Shown here in pieces: positions 6,383 to 15,861 of a DNA stretch of 39,527 nt. Each line of letters opens with the position of its first letter. The stretch's first letter is position 1. A model generated the notes under the pieces. That model was not told the DNA's origin, made no database searches, and saw only the letters and a program-made list of their open reading frames with translations. The stretch comes from a virus, in the IMG/VR virus record IMGVR_UViG_3300049048_000049, positions 1-39,527 of that record; one strand, 5' to 3'. The position numbers and the translations under genes were made by a program.

Positions 6383-8853
6383 TGGCCTCCGATGGCGGAC
6401 AGGTCGGGCGCGCGTTCGGGCAGGGACTCGCCGGGCTCCCACCAGTAGTCCTGGCCCCATTCCTTCTTCGCCCGCGCCCGCATGCGCGCGAGGTAGCCGG
6501 GCGAGGCGCTCTCCTGGATCTGCTGCAGCAGCGCGTGGTCCAGCGCCGCTTTCGTGTACCAGAGGTTCACCAGCGGGGTGTTCGACTTGGCCCAGCGCAT
6601 CGCCTCGGCCTCAAACTTCGGGTCTTTGCCGTTGATCGCCTCGTGAATGTTCTCGAGCCCGACCTTCAGCCCGAGCTCGGACAGCGAGCCGATCACCGGG
6701 CCGGCCACGTTCTTGATGGCATTGGCCGCCGCGTCCCCGGGCGAATCGCTCGGGTCGGACAGCAGCAGGTCGCCCAGGATGCCCATGGCCCCGCCCTGCA
6801 GCGCGGCGCGGCTCCAGAACTTGGGTGTGGTCATGTCCACCGGGTCCTTGCCGGCGATGATCTGCTTGAGCTGGTAGGCGATGCCGCCCACCACCGTGAG
6901 GCTGGCCGCCATCGCGGCGCCGTAGGCCAGGCGGTTGAAGGGGGCGCCCTCGACCTTGGGCATGTCCATCATCCGGCGCCAGTGGCGCGAGATCATGGCG
7001 ATCGGGAAGGACTTGAACTGCATCACCGATCGGGCCAGTTCGCCCTGGATGGTGCCGGCCTGGTTGCCGCCCCAGCTGGCAATGCCGCGGGTCGCCATGT
7101 CCGGGTTCAGCACGGCGATCTCGCCCTCGTCCTTGATCAGGCCCAGCACCTTGGCCGCCACCTCCTGAGCGCGCGGGTCGCCAGTGGCGTAGATCGCCTC
7201 CGGGGTGAGCATGTCGAGCCCCTTGTACGGGGTCAGCTGCGCGGAGCGGATCACCGCCCAGTCGTCGGGAGTGATGCCGTGCCGCTCCATGCGGATCCGG
7301 TCGTAGTCGGTGAGCTTGCCCCAGTCGGTGCGGGACAGGCGCCCCATGCCGGACATCATGGTCATCTGGAAGGCGTTGCGCAGGCTGTCCGACCAGACGT
7401 TCATCAGCGACAGCTTCATGGTGCTGTTGGCCAGCCGGCCGGACCAGTTGTGCCCCAGGTGGTCGCCGCTCCAGCGGGACAGGTCGGACACCAGGGAGTC
7501 GGCGATCACGCCATGCCCGGCCAGGAAGTCGCGGGTCTCCTTGCTCGACTGCCGGCCGATGTTCTGGATCGCCTCCCAGTACGGCAGCTTGTTGTACCCG
7601 GTGGTCACGAAGAACGTGCCCAGGTCGGTGATGCTGGAGATCACCGCGCCGCCCAGCTTGGATGCGGTCTGGATGTTGCGCAGGTCGCGGCCGATGATGG
7701 CAATGCGCGGGCTCTGCGGCGTGGCGCTGGCGCCATTCAGCACGGACCAGTAGGACTGCGGCAGCAGGCCGAACACCCGCTTGTCCCCGCCGTCGGCGAT
7801 ACGCGCGGTGTCGGTCTGCACCCGCATCTGCTGCTCGGGGTTGGGGCCGTAGCGCTCCACCAGCCCGATGTCGCGCGCCATCCCGCCGATGTGGCCCACC
7901 ATGGCGTCGTACATGCTGCCGCGGCCGAACTCGGCCATGTAGCCCAGGTAGGCCTCGGCGTCCTTGAAGTGGATCTGACGCGACTCGCTGCCGGCGTTCG
8001 CGCGCGCACCGGTGCCCTGGAACTGGCCGGGGGTCGCCTTGTTCAGGCCGTCCGAGCTGATCGTGTCCCAGGCGCCGCGCAGGATGTCCAGCACCTCGGC
8101 GTCGGACATGCGGGAGCCGTCCTCGCGCAGGTAGCGGGAGCGGTCCAGGTTGGGCAGCAGCTTGGACGCCCAGCCATCCCGGCCGGCCGCCAGCACCCGG
8201 GCCTGCTCATGGGGTTGCGGCAGGTAGCCGTACTCCAGCTTGCGCACATCCCCACCGGCCGCGTTGAACCGGGTGCGCAGCGCCTCGATGGTGTCCAGCC
8301 ACGACTGCGCCGCCTTGCTGGCGACGCTGTTCCCGGTGCCGCCCTTGGCATTGCTGAAGATCTCGACCGCCAGGTCCCGGCTCATGGTCGGGTTGTCGGC
8401 GTCGAACAGGGCCATGAGCGCCTTGCGGCCGATGCCCGTGCCCTCGCCGCTCTTGCCGGCCTCCAGCAGGTCCAGCATGCCGCGCACGGCGTCGTTTTTC
8501 ACCCCGTCGGCGTAGTTGCTGGTGTTCTCCATGTCCCGCACCAGCGCCGCGGTCTGGTTGGAGCCGTAGGCCTGGCGCTGCTGGTCGATGCGGGCCTGGG
8601 TGTCGGCGGTCTTGACGATCTGCCGCTGGGCGTTCGCCACCTTGCGCGCGGCTTCCTCCTGGATGTCCTGCATCGCCTGGGTGGCGGCGGCCAGCATCCG
8701 GTCGTCGCGCGGCATCGCTTGCCAGGCCTGGGCGTCCTGCACCGCCAGCCGGCGCATGGTCGCGCTGATGCGGTCCTCGATCGCCTTGAACTGGGCGGGG
8801 GTCAGGACCCGGCCGGCGGCCTGCTGCACAGCTTGCATGCACTTCGGTGTCAT
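6379..8853 (-). CDS. Large internal (ejected) virion protein, T7 gp16-like position
   Basis: An 824-residue protein, long and helix-rich, in the place of T7 gp16, the largest internal core protein that enters the cell with the DNA. The N-terminal 130 residues are charged helices. Hydrophobic stretches occur near 415-440 (SKLGGAVISSITDLGTFFVTTGY) and 650-680 (YGAAMAASLTVVGGIAYQL), suiting a protein that passes the envelope. I see no clear transglycosylase motif. Homologues I recall are annotated only as phage internal proteins. It ends on terS by ATGA overlap. Confidence 0.7.
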   Translation of the reverse strand: MTPKCMQAVQQAAGRVLTPAQFKAIEDRISATMRRLAVQDAQAWQAMPRDDRMLAAATQAMQDIQEEAARKVANAQRQIVKTADTQARIDQQRQAYGSNQTAALVRDMENTSNYADGVKNDAVRGMLDLLEAGKSGEGTGIGRKALMALFDADNPTMSRDLAVEIFSNAKGGTGNSVASKAAQSWLDTIEALRTRFNAAGGDVRKLEYGYLPQPHEQARVLAAGRDGWASKLLPNLDRSRYLREDGSRMSDAEVLDILRGAWDTISSDGLNKATPGQFQGTGARANAGSESRQIHFKDAEAYLGYMAEFGRGSMYDAMVGHIGGMARDIGLVERYGPNPEQQMRVQTDTARIADGGDKRVFGLLPQSYWSVLNGASATPQSPRIAIIGRDLRNIQTASKLGGAVISSITDLGTFFVTTGYNKLPYWEAIQNIGRQSSKETRDFLAGHGVIADSLVSDLSRWSGDHLGHNWSGRLANSTMKLSLMNVWSDSLRNAFQMTMMSGMGRLSRTDWGKLTDYDRIRMERHGITPDDWAVIRSAQLTPYKGLDMLTPEAIYATGDPRAQEVAAKVLGLIKDEGEIAVLNPDMATRGIASWGGNQAGTIQGELARSVMQFKSFPIAMISRHWRRMMDMPKVEGAPFNRLAYGAAMAASLTVVGGIAYQLKQIIAGKDPVDMTTPKFWSRAALQGGAMGILGDLLLSDPSDSPGDAAANAIKNVAGPVIGSLSELGLKVGLENIHEAINGKDPKFEAEAMRWAKSNTPLVNLWYTKAALDHALLQQIQESASPGYLARMRARAKKEWGQDYWWEPGESLPERAPDLSAIGGQ

Positions 8854-8862
8854 ACTCTCTCC

Positions 8863-9054
8863 ATGCCCTTGTGGTTGTCCTGGACCCTGTTCGTCGTGCT
8901 GATCTTCGGCACGGTGCCGCTGTTCGTCTGGGCCAACACCGGCCGCCCGGCTGCCGCGTGGTACGCCTTCAAGCGGTACATGCTGTGCATGGCCATCCTG
9001 ATGGTGCCGGTCGCGGCAGTCGGCGGCGTGTACTGGCTCATCCTCATGCTGTAA
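8863..9054 (+). CDS. Small two-helix membrane protein on the opposite strand
   Basis: A 63-residue protein with two hydrophobic helices (about residues 3-25 and 38-62) joined by a basic loop (RPAAAWYAFKRYM). It is the only candidate gene on the plus strand within the 29-kb leftward block, fitting exactly between two minus-strand genes and overlapping the next stop by 11 bases. A minus-strand frame through the same bases looks much less protein-like. Isolated, counter-oriented membrane genes in late operons are often morons such as exclusion proteins. That is inference, and no promoter is evident. Confidence 0.55.
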   Translation: MPLWLSWTLFVVLIFGTVPLFVWANTGRPAAAWYAFKRYMLCMAILMVPVAAVGGVYWLILML

Positions 9055-10921
9055 GCGCGCACTCGGCGGCCACCTTCAGCAGCGGCGCGTCGGCGATTTC
9101 CTGGTCGGCCTGGGCCCGGATCTCGGCCAGCACCTCGGACATCGGGCGCGGCGCATCCATTCCTTCCAGCATCACCAGCATGTCGGGGCTCGTCTGCGCG
9201 ATGCGGTCGGTCTGCGTGGCCAGGTAGTCGCCGGTCGGGTCGGCTGCGCCCTCGGCCGCGGGTCGGGTCGGCTCTGCGGCTTGAGCGGCTCCGGCCTCCC
9301 TCGCCTCGGCGCGCGGCGCCTGCATCCCCGCTCGGCGCACCCCGGCCACCAGGTCCGTCACCATGTCGTCGGTGATCTCCACCGTGATGCCGGCCGCGCG
9401 CGCCATCTTGGTCACGGCGTCCTTCAGCACGGCCAGCAGCTGGTCCCAGCCCTGCAGGTTGCCGAGCTCGGCCTGCGCCGCCATGTCCGCCAGCACCTCC
9501 TCGACCGCCTCCATCTGGCCGATCTTCTGCTCCTGCATGTACCGCGCGGCCATCGTGCGGACCCGCTCGTTGCCGTCATGGATCAGCGTCAGCACCGGCT
9601 CGATGTCGGCGCCCACGGTCTTGCGCAGGCCGCGGTGAAAGGATTCATGCAGCCCGACGAAGAACGCCTCATCGACGCTGGCGATGTTCTGGCGCACCAG
9701 GAACGTGGTGTCGGTCTCGGGGTCGTACATGCCCCGCACCGGTTCGCCGTCCTGCAGCCGCGCGCGGCCGGTGACGGGCAGCTGGTCGATGCTGTCCACC
9801 ATCTGCAGGTTGCCCATGCCGGCGCGCTGCAGGGCCTCCACGGCGGTGGCGGCGGTTGCCTCGTCCAGTCCGGAGATCGCGCGGGCGGCGGGCGTCAGGG
9901 CTTCGACCAGGCGGGCGGCATCCACCGGCGCCACGTCGGCCACGTTCACCCGCAGGCCGGCGGCCAGCTGCTCGGCGGCGGTGTCCAGGGCGCGGGCATG
10001 GCCGGCGGCGGCCTCCAGGTCGGCGGGCCGGTGGATCCCTGCGGCTTCGCGCTGGGTCTGCAGGATGCTGACGTGCGCGGCGTCGACCTGCTCCGGGGTC
10101 GCGGTGCGTTGGGCCGCAGGCAGCGGCTCGGCCTTCTGGCCCGGTGCTGCATCGGCCGCCCGGCCCCGCGTGCCGCGCGCCACCAGCGCTCCGGCACCGA
10201 ACGCCGCCGAGCCCAGGAACGACACACCCAGTCCGAGTGGGTCGAACGGGTCGATCTCGGCCGCTTCCTTGCTGTAGTCGGCGGACTGCAGGATCTCGCG
10301 CGCGGTCGCCTGCTCCGCGATGAACGCCCCGGGCCCGCCGGCCACCGCCAGGCCGAGCGTCTGCCCGATGGTCTTGCCCGCCACCGGCAGCACCACCGCC
10401 AGTCCGGAGGCAACGCCCTTGACCGCGCCCAGCTTGGCAGCCGTGGCAGCGTCGACGCCTGCGTCCATGCGGCGCTGCGCCTCGTTGATGCCCTCGTCCA
10501 GCGTCATGCCGGCGACGGCACCGGGCGCCCCGCCCAGCGCGGAGTACGCCGCGGCCTTGCCGACGAACCGGGTCACGTCGTGCAGGACCATGGACGCCAC
10601 GCCGGTGGTCTCGGCGTCGGGGGTGAACTCCCGGATGGCGTCACGGATGGCGGCGTCCTGCTGCTTGAGCTCGGCTTCCAGCCTGGGGCGGTCGGTCGGT
10701 CCAGCACTGAACAGCGTCGGCGCACCGGCGGCGCCCACCGCCTCCGGCGTCATCAGGGATGTCATGGCCCGGCCCATCTCGGCGCCGGCACGCGGCACGG
10801 CCGAGCCCACCGCACCCCAGAAGCCTTTGAACCAGGGCGGGTCGGAGCGCGGGGCAGGCGCTCGGGCGGCGTCCGCCTTGATCGCGGCGTCGGCGGCTTC
10901 GGGGTAGAGGGCGTCGAACAT
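9044..10921 (-). CDS. Internal virion protein with zincin-like HExxH motif
   Basis: A 625-residue protein in the internal-core block. Residues 30-260 are rich in Ala/Gly with hydrophobic helices (ASGLAVVLPVAGKTIGQTLGLAVAGG near 170-200). At 425-429 it has HESFH, preceded by FFVGL and followed about 45 residues later by AVEEVLADMA (E474/E475). HExxH plus a downstream Glu helix is the pattern of zinc metallopeptidases, and similar domains occur in large polyvalent phage proteins delivered with DNA. The C-terminal part is low-complexity. It overlaps the next core gene by one base (TAATG). The peptidase call is motif-based only. Confidence 0.65.
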   Translation of the reverse strand: MFDALYPEAADAAIKADAARAPAPRSDPPWFKGFWGAVGSAVPRAGAEMGRAMTSLMTPEAVGAAGAPTLFSAGPTDRPRLEAELKQQDAAIRDAIREFTPDAETTGVASMVLHDVTRFVGKAAAYSALGGAPGAVAGMTLDEGINEAQRRMDAGVDAATAAKLGAVKGVASGLAVVLPVAGKTIGQTLGLAVAGGPGAFIAEQATAREILQSADYSKEAAEIDPFDPLGLGVSFLGSAAFGAGALVARGTRGRAADAAPGQKAEPLPAAQRTATPEQVDAAHVSILQTQREAAGIHRPADLEAAAGHARALDTAAEQLAAGLRVNVADVAPVDAARLVEALTPAARAISGLDEATAATAVEALQRAGMGNLQMVDSIDQLPVTGRARLQDGEPVRGMYDPETDTTFLVRQNIASVDEAFFVGLHESFHRGLRKTVGADIEPVLTLIHDGNERVRTMAARYMQEQKIGQMEAVEEVLADMAAQAELGNLQGWDQLLAVLKDAVTKMARAAGITVEITDDMVTDLVAGVRRAGMQAPRAEAREAGAAQAAEPTRPAAEGAADPTGDYLATQTDRIAQTSPDMLVMLEGMDAPRPMSEVLAEIRAQADQEIADAPLLKVAAECALTA

Positions 10922-12960
10922 TACGGCGCATCCCCCAGGGGCACGATCAGCGGCCGGCCGTCACCGCGCATCACCAGCCGGTCGCCGATGGCGATGGTGT
11001 ACGCCCCGGGCGTGCCGGTCGGGCCCAGCTTCGCGCCTGGCATCAGCCGCGCCAGCTGCTCGTCGGTCATCTGCTGGTCGCCGATGCGCGCACGCTGGCC
11101 ACCAGTGAGCGCGGCCACCCGCGGCGCGTCGTAGTCGCGCAGGGCCTTCATCACCATGCCGTCGGTCCAACCGTAGGGCTTGATGATCTTCTGGCCGCCC
11201 TGCTCCATGATCCCGCCCGTGACCATGTTCACCGCCTGGCGCACGTCGGCCGTGCCCTTTTCAGCCAGCAGGCCGGCGTAAGCAGCGAACACCGCATCCC
11301 CGGCGGCGCGCTGTGCCGCCTCGGAGCGGAAGGCGCCGCGGGTGAGCCCGTCAATCTCCTGCCGGATGGTGGTCGGGTCCTGCCCGCTCGGCCACTTGAG
11401 CCGCTGCTCCTTGATCGCGTCGGCGCCGGACAGCACGATCTCGGACACCAGCCGTCCGCTGGTGGTCTTGGCGCCCTGCGCGGCCAGGATGGTCGCAGCG
11501 GCCAGGGCGTCGTCCTTGGCGCCCAGCTGCTGGCCGAAGGCGCGCATCTGCCCCGGGCTCATGGACTTGGCCATGGCGCCGATGGCGGCGGCACGGTCGC
11601 GGGCGGGCATGGCCTGCAGCACCTCGGCCACCTTGGCAGCCTCCTGCGGGCGGAACAGCGACACGTCGCCGCCAGCCCACTGCCCGACCTGCTCGGCATC
11701 GCGGGCGCGCGCCACCAGCTGCTGCGGCAGGGTGGTGATGTCCATGCTCAGCGGGGCGATCTCCTTGATCACACCGCGCTCGGCCGCGGCCTGGTACGGG
11801 TCCGCTTTCAGGTCGGCCAGGGTTGCCTTGTGCGCCTTGGACAGCTTCTCGTACTGCGCCACCATGTCCGGCGTGGCGCCCTCCTTGTTCATCCGGCCTT
11901 GTACCTCGTCCAGCAGGCGCTGCTGGGCGGTCACCGGCTGGGAAGCGAACGCGGCATTGGCCGGGCCCGCGGCCATCAGCTGGCCCAGCGCCGCCTCGTA
12001 GGGCGTGCCCTTGAACTGCCGCATCACGGTGGCGGCGTAGGCCGGGTCCAGCGCCTTGCCAGCGTCCAGCACCGACTGCACCGCGGTCCACTCGCGTTCC
12101 ATGCGGCGCTCGTTCGTGCGCGCGGCGATCTCGGCCCGGCTCGCGGCCTGGGTCACCCGGACGTCGGCGGTCTGAATCAGGCTGGTGCGCTGCTGCGGGT
12201 CCAGCTCGGGCAGGTAGTTCGGATCCTTGAGCGCCTTCATCGCGGCGCCCGGGTCGGTGTTCACCAGCGAGGTGGCCTGCTGGAAGCGCACCCGCTCGGC
12301 GAACTGCTGCACCCGGGCGGCGGCCTGCGCCGGGTTCTCGCCGGCCTGGGGACCGGTGGCGGTCCAGAAGGCCTTCACGTTGGCGATCGCCTGGTCGGCC
12401 TCCTGCGGGCTGCGCTGTGCCAGGCGCTGCATCTGCTCGAAGTACGACAGCCCGCCGGCCAGGATGTCCTGCTTCTCGCGCTGGACCACCAGCTTGGACA
12501 CGGCGGAGCGCCCGCGCCCCACGGTAGACAGCACGGTTGCGCGCACGATCTCCTGGTTCTCCGGGTCGACGCCCTTGACCCCCTCTTCCAGCAGCTTCTG
12601 GCTGCGCGCGGCGTAGAGCTCGCCGGCCTTGGCCTTGTCGACGGTGCCGTCGGCCAGCCCGCTCTCGATCTCGTCGGTCAGGTCGGCCAGGCCGTTGCCG
12701 ATGGTCGCCTGGGCCGTGAGTGCCTTGACGCGCCGGGCTTCTGCCGCTGCCGCCTTGGCCTCGGCCGCCTGCTCGCGCGCCTGTTGCCGGGCCTCCTGGT
12801 CAGCGATGGCGATGTCCCGGCTGGCGATCTGCATGCCGGTATTTCCGACCTGGTCCACTGCGCGGCCGACGCTGGCCCCGTAGGCGTTCGGGTCGATGTT
12901 GATCTGGGGCGTGGGGCGCGCGACGGAATTCCCGAAGTCGCCGAGCGGGATGCGTGCCAT
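10921..12960 (-). CDS. Internal virion protein (T7 gp15-like position)
   Basis: A 679-residue, almost wholly helical protein with long charged stretches (EARQQAREQAAEAKAAAAEARR near 55-77). Place and size fit the second T7 core protein, gp15, which forms part of the ejectosome tube. No enzyme motif was seen. It is encoded directly after the gp14-like gene with one base between stop and start. Functional assignment is by gene order; family not recognised from sequence alone. Confidence 0.65.
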   Translation of the reverse strand: MARIPLGDFGNSVARPTPQINIDPNAYGASVGRAVDQVGNTGMQIASRDIAIADQEARQQAREQAAEAKAAAAEARRVKALTAQATIGNGLADLTDEIESGLADGTVDKAKAGELYAARSQKLLEEGVKGVDPENQEIVRATVLSTVGRGRSAVSKLVVQREKQDILAGGLSYFEQMQRLAQRSPQEADQAIANVKAFWTATGPQAGENPAQAAARVQQFAERVRFQQATSLVNTDPGAAMKALKDPNYLPELDPQQRTSLIQTADVRVTQAASRAEIAARTNERRMEREWTAVQSVLDAGKALDPAYAATVMRQFKGTPYEAALGQLMAAGPANAAFASQPVTAQQRLLDEVQGRMNKEGATPDMVAQYEKLSKAHKATLADLKADPYQAAAERGVIKEIAPLSMDITTLPQQLVARARDAEQVGQWAGGDVSLFRPQEAAKVAEVLQAMPARDRAAAIGAMAKSMSPGQMRAFGQQLGAKDDALAAATILAAQGAKTTSGRLVSEIVLSGADAIKEQRLKWPSGQDPTTIRQEIDGLTRGAFRSEAAQRAAGDAVFAAYAGLLAEKGTADVRQAVNMVTGGIMEQGGQKIIKPYGWTDGMVMKALRDYDAPRVAALTGGQRARIGDQQMTDEQLARLMPGAKLGPTGTPGAYTIAIGDRLVMRGDGRPLIVPLGDAP

Positions 12961-12961
12961 G

Positions 12962-13465
12962 TCAGTACTCCGCCCCGTCGTAGATGGGCACCGACTTCAC
13001 GGTCCGCACGCTGCCCGCCTGGTTGCTGCTCACGCCCTTCCAACCCTGCAGCGCGGTCGAGGTCGCCCCCAGCACGCTGCTGATCATCGCGTTGCGCCCC
13101 GCCTTCAGGGCCTGCCGGCCGGAGGCTTGCTGCGCGTCGGAGCGCCGCTTGCCGGTCAGCAAGGTGTTCATCGCGTCCATCTCCGCGCCCTGGCTGATCT
13201 CGTCCTCGATGGTCAGCGAGGAACCCTCATTCACGGCCACGCCGGAGGCGGCCAGCTGGGCCCGCGCCGCGCCGCGCTGCCGGTCGCCCGCCTTGCGGAT
13301 CCGGGCGGCTTCCTGCTCCGCGACATCACGCTCCTGCGCGGAGGCAATGGCTGCCTGCTTGGCTTGCGCCTCACCGGCCTTCATCTGTGCGCGGCCGGCC
13401 AGCAGTTGCCCGCCAGCGCTCACGCCGGCAGAGATGGCCAGCATCGTCGCTGCGCTTATGCACAT
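12962..13465 (-). CDS. Internal virion protein (T7 gp14-like position)
   Basis: A 167-residue protein that begins MCISAATMLAISAGVSAGG, an N-terminal hydrophobic glycine/alanine segment, followed by a long charged helix (QMKAGEAQAKQAAIASAQERDVAEQEAARIRKAG in outline, residues 27-60). T7 gp14 has the same plan and forms the outer-membrane pore during ejection. The ATG at 13465 was chosen for GGAGG five bases upstream. It overlaps the GNAT gene end by 10 bases. Confidence 0.75.
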   Translation of the reverse strand: MCISAATMLAISAGVSAGGQLLAGRAQMKAGEAQAKQAAIASAQERDVAEQEAARIRKAGDRQRGAARAQLAASGVAVNEGSSLTIEDEISQGAEMDAMNTLLTGKRRSDAQQASGRQALKAGRNAMISSVLGATSTALQGWKGVSSNQAGSVRTVKSVPIYDGAEY

Positions 13466-13911
13466 GGCGTCCTCCAGGTCCAAAGGGTTGCGGTCTGCTC
13501 GGCGCCCAGGGCGGCCAGCAGTTGTTCGGTGCGCTCCGGGTGCACGCCGGTGCTCACGCCGATGCTGGGCTCGGCGCCGATGGCCTCGGCCCACTTGCGG
13601 TAGGCGCGCACCAGCCGCGCAGCGATGGCGCCACCTCGAGCATCCGGTGCGATGAACAGGGCGAAGTCGGAGGCCTGCAGCAGGTCGCAGGCGTAGTGCG
13701 GGACCGCGATGGCCACCATCCCGCCGACGATCTCATCCTGGAACTCGGCCACCGCGGCGAAGCCCTGCGGGTGGTTGACGATGTTGCCCAGGCTGGCGGC
13801 ACAGCGCTCGGGCAGGTAGGGGAAGCCGCGGAACCGGGGCGATTCGGCGTGCATGAGCCCGCCCAGTTCCACCAGGCGCGGGATGTCGTCGTGTGTGGCG
13901 TTGCGGATCAT
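13456..13911 (-). CDS. GNAT-like acetyltransferase protein (T7 gp13-like position)
   Basis: A 151-residue protein of the GNAT fold: N-terminal IRNATHDDIPRLVELGG, a central strand with GGMVAIAV (about 68-75), and the acetyl-CoA-type segment LFIAPDARGGAIAARLVRAYRKW (about 87-109, R/Q-x-x-G-x-G/A-like loop). T7 gene 13, in the same place between gp12 and gp14, encodes a protein with this fold needed for core assembly. Whether acetylation happens is unknown. It lies two bases after the stop of the tail tubular B gene. Confidence 0.78.
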   Translation of the reverse strand: MIRNATHDDIPRLVELGGLMHAESPRFRGFPYLPERCAASLGNIVNHPQGFAAVAEFQDEIVGGMVAIAVPHYACDLLQASDFALFIAPDARGGAIAARLVRAYRKWAEAIGAEPSIGVSTGVHPERTEQLLAALGAEQTATLWTWRTPCA

Positions 13912-13913
13912 GA

Positions 13914-15860
13914 TCAGCCGTCGTTCACGGTGAACTTGCGTGTCACCGACAGGATGTGGAAGGGCATGGGCTCGGCCTGGGTGAACTCGAGTTCGTCCTC
14001 GCCGCGGCCCCAGCCCAGGTTCTCGATGCGCTTGACCCCGCTGAAGGACTCGGGCGGCTGGTCCAGCACCGCCGTGCCCAGCTGCCGGAACGCGATCGGC
14101 TTGCCGTTCACCTTGCAGCCGGTGGTCTCGTTGACCCGCACCGTCACTTCGCTGGTGCGCATGGCGTTGCCGGAGGCGGAGCCCATGCCGGTCTGGATCT
14201 CGGGGTCCAGCAAGGTGAGCGTGGGCGTGAACGGCAGGCCGATGTTCACCGCCGTGGCCGCGGTGTTGAGGGTGATGCTGCCGCCGCTGACGGTGAACTC
14301 GCCAGCGTAGAAGCCGTCCGTCACCGCCTGGACCGTCTGCCCTTCGAGGTGGTCCAGCCCGCTCCAGACGGTGGCCGATGCTCCGGTGCTCACGATGGCG
14401 CTGTCCAGCGTGGTGCTGTCGTCCAGGCGCTCGATGTAGCGCTGGGTGACTCCACCGATCGTCCGTCGCGCCACCATCCACACCTGGTCCCCGGTGGCGT
14501 CGGGGATGGTGGCCAGCGACTCGACCAGTCCGGAGAACTCCTCGTGCCATGCCCAGGCGGTCACCTCTTGCTCGGCGTCCAGCGTCACGGAGATCAGCGC
14601 CCCGTCGCCGCGTGCCAGCCAGATGATCGAGTCCGGCTCCTGCTGCCAGCACATATCGACGAAGCCGCCCTGCGTCAGGTGCTCCGACAACACCGACAAG
14701 TCCGGGCCGGTCCAGTCGTCGCGGGCTGCGTCGTAGCCGAACCGGCGCACCTTGCGGCCTGCGCGCTGGATGAACAGCTCAGTGTCGCGGTAGCGCACCG
14801 GCCGCACGTCGGCACAGCCGTAGTTGGTGCGGGTCTTGATCTGCGCATTGGTGGGCGCCAGCGGCCTCTCGACGCCACCGGTCACGGTGAACTCTCCGCC
14901 CGTGGTCAGCGCCACCAGCACCCGGTTGCTGGCCAGGTAGCGGATCGGGTTGACCTGATCCGAGGCGATGGTGAACGAAAACCCGTCGTCGTCGGCCGTG
15001 CCCTGCTGGAAGTCCAGGTAAGCGCCGGTGATGCTGCCCCAGATGGTCTGCGGGAACGACGGCGAACCGGCGGCCACCAGGCGCTGCTCGAACAGCGTGC
15101 CGGTGCGCGGATACCCGCGAGCCACGGACCAGGCCGGCAGGTGCAGGCTCCAGGCATCCGGCGGCGAAGCGGTCGCATTGACCAGCTCCTGCTTGATCAC
15201 CCCCTGCCACACGGTTGTGCTGCCGAAGCTGGTCAGCTTGACGATCCCGCCGTTGATCTTGATTGCGCCGTTGAACTGGCTGGCGTCGAACACCGCCGCG
15301 CTGGCCGTCAGGGTGACGAGCGCGCCCACCGGGCCGGCCAGGCTTGGCGTCAGGTCGGCGGCCGGGTAGGTGCCAGGCTCTTCGAACGGGGTGTTCAGGA
15401 ACGCGGTCGCGGCCAGCGTCCAGCTGGTGTCCCCGGCGCACACCAAGGAGTACGGCGCCACCGCCTCGTGGAACATGAACATCGTGTCGGCGCCCTGCGC
15501 GTAGTCGACGTCGAACAGCTGCGCCGCGGTGTACGGGCTGACGATCTCGTAGGGCAACCCTCCCGAGAGGACCGGCGCGCCATCCTTGTAGACCCGCATG
15601 TAGCCGTCGCCGAACTCCAGCATGTAGGCCGTGGAGTTGCTGCGCACGAACGGGATCAGCCGCGTGGCCTTGGTGGAGTCCTTGACCTCCTGCACGAACA
15701 GCGTGCCGTTTCGCCGCTTGGCCCCGCCGTAGACCTGCGGCACCATGTCGCGCATCTTCTTGGCGCCGTTCTGGTACTTGGAGACATCGACCCGGCCGTA
15801 CAGGAGCGGGCTGATCTCGCCCGCGCTGAAGTTGGTCTGCAGGAATGTCGTGCGCGGCAT
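13914..15860 (-). CDS. Tail tubular protein B-like (T7 gp12-like position)
   Basis: A 648-residue, beta-rich tail nozzle protein. The N-terminus FLQTNFSAGEISPLLYGRVDVSKYQNGAKKMRDM and the following RRNGTLFVQEVKDSTKATRLIPF segment belong to a family I recall in many podophage genomes directly after tail tubular protein A. The protein would form the tail tip through which DNA leaves and to which the tailspike attaches. The start at 15860 follows the upstream stop by one base. Confidence 0.8.
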   Translation of the reverse strand: MPRTTFLQTNFSAGEISPLLYGRVDVSKYQNGAKKMRDMVPQVYGGAKRRNGTLFVQEVKDSTKATRLIPFVRSNSTAYMLEFGDGYMRVYKDGAPVLSGGLPYEIVSPYTAAQLFDVDYAQGADTMFMFHEAVAPYSLVCAGDTSWTLAATAFLNTPFEEPGTYPAADLTPSLAGPVGALVTLTASAAVFDASQFNGAIKINGGIVKLTSFGSTTVWQGVIKQELVNATASPPDAWSLHLPAWSVARGYPRTGTLFEQRLVAAGSPSFPQTIWGSITGAYLDFQQGTADDDGFSFTIASDQVNPIRYLASNRVLVALTTGGEFTVTGGVERPLAPTNAQIKTRTNYGCADVRPVRYRDTELFIQRAGRKVRRFGYDAARDDWTGPDLSVLSEHLTQGGFVDMCWQQEPDSIIWLARGDGALISVTLDAEQEVTAWAWHEEFSGLVESLATIPDATGDQVWMVARRTIGGVTQRYIERLDDSTTLDSAIVSTGASATVWSGLDHLEGQTVQAVTDGFYAGEFTVSGGSITLNTAATAVNIGLPFTPTLTLLDPEIQTGMGSASGNAMRTSEVTVRVNETTGCKVNGKPIAFRQLGTAVLDQPPESFSGVKRIENLGWGRGEDELEFTQAEPMPFHILSVTRKFTVNDG

Positions 15861-15861
15861 A

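Noticed and set aside
6382-9054. 890-codon plus-strand open frame
   Set aside because: Antisense to the large internal virion protein; only its last 63 codons, from ATG 8863, look protein-like and are kept as a separate gene.
8850-9062. 70-codon minus-strand frame opposite the small membrane gene
   Set aside because: Unlikely composition (Met/Ser/Thr-rich, no core); the plus-strand frame has two clear membrane helices.
9281-11134. 617-codon plus-strand open frame
   Set aside because: Shadow of two internal protein genes; Gly/Arg/His-rich without domain signal.
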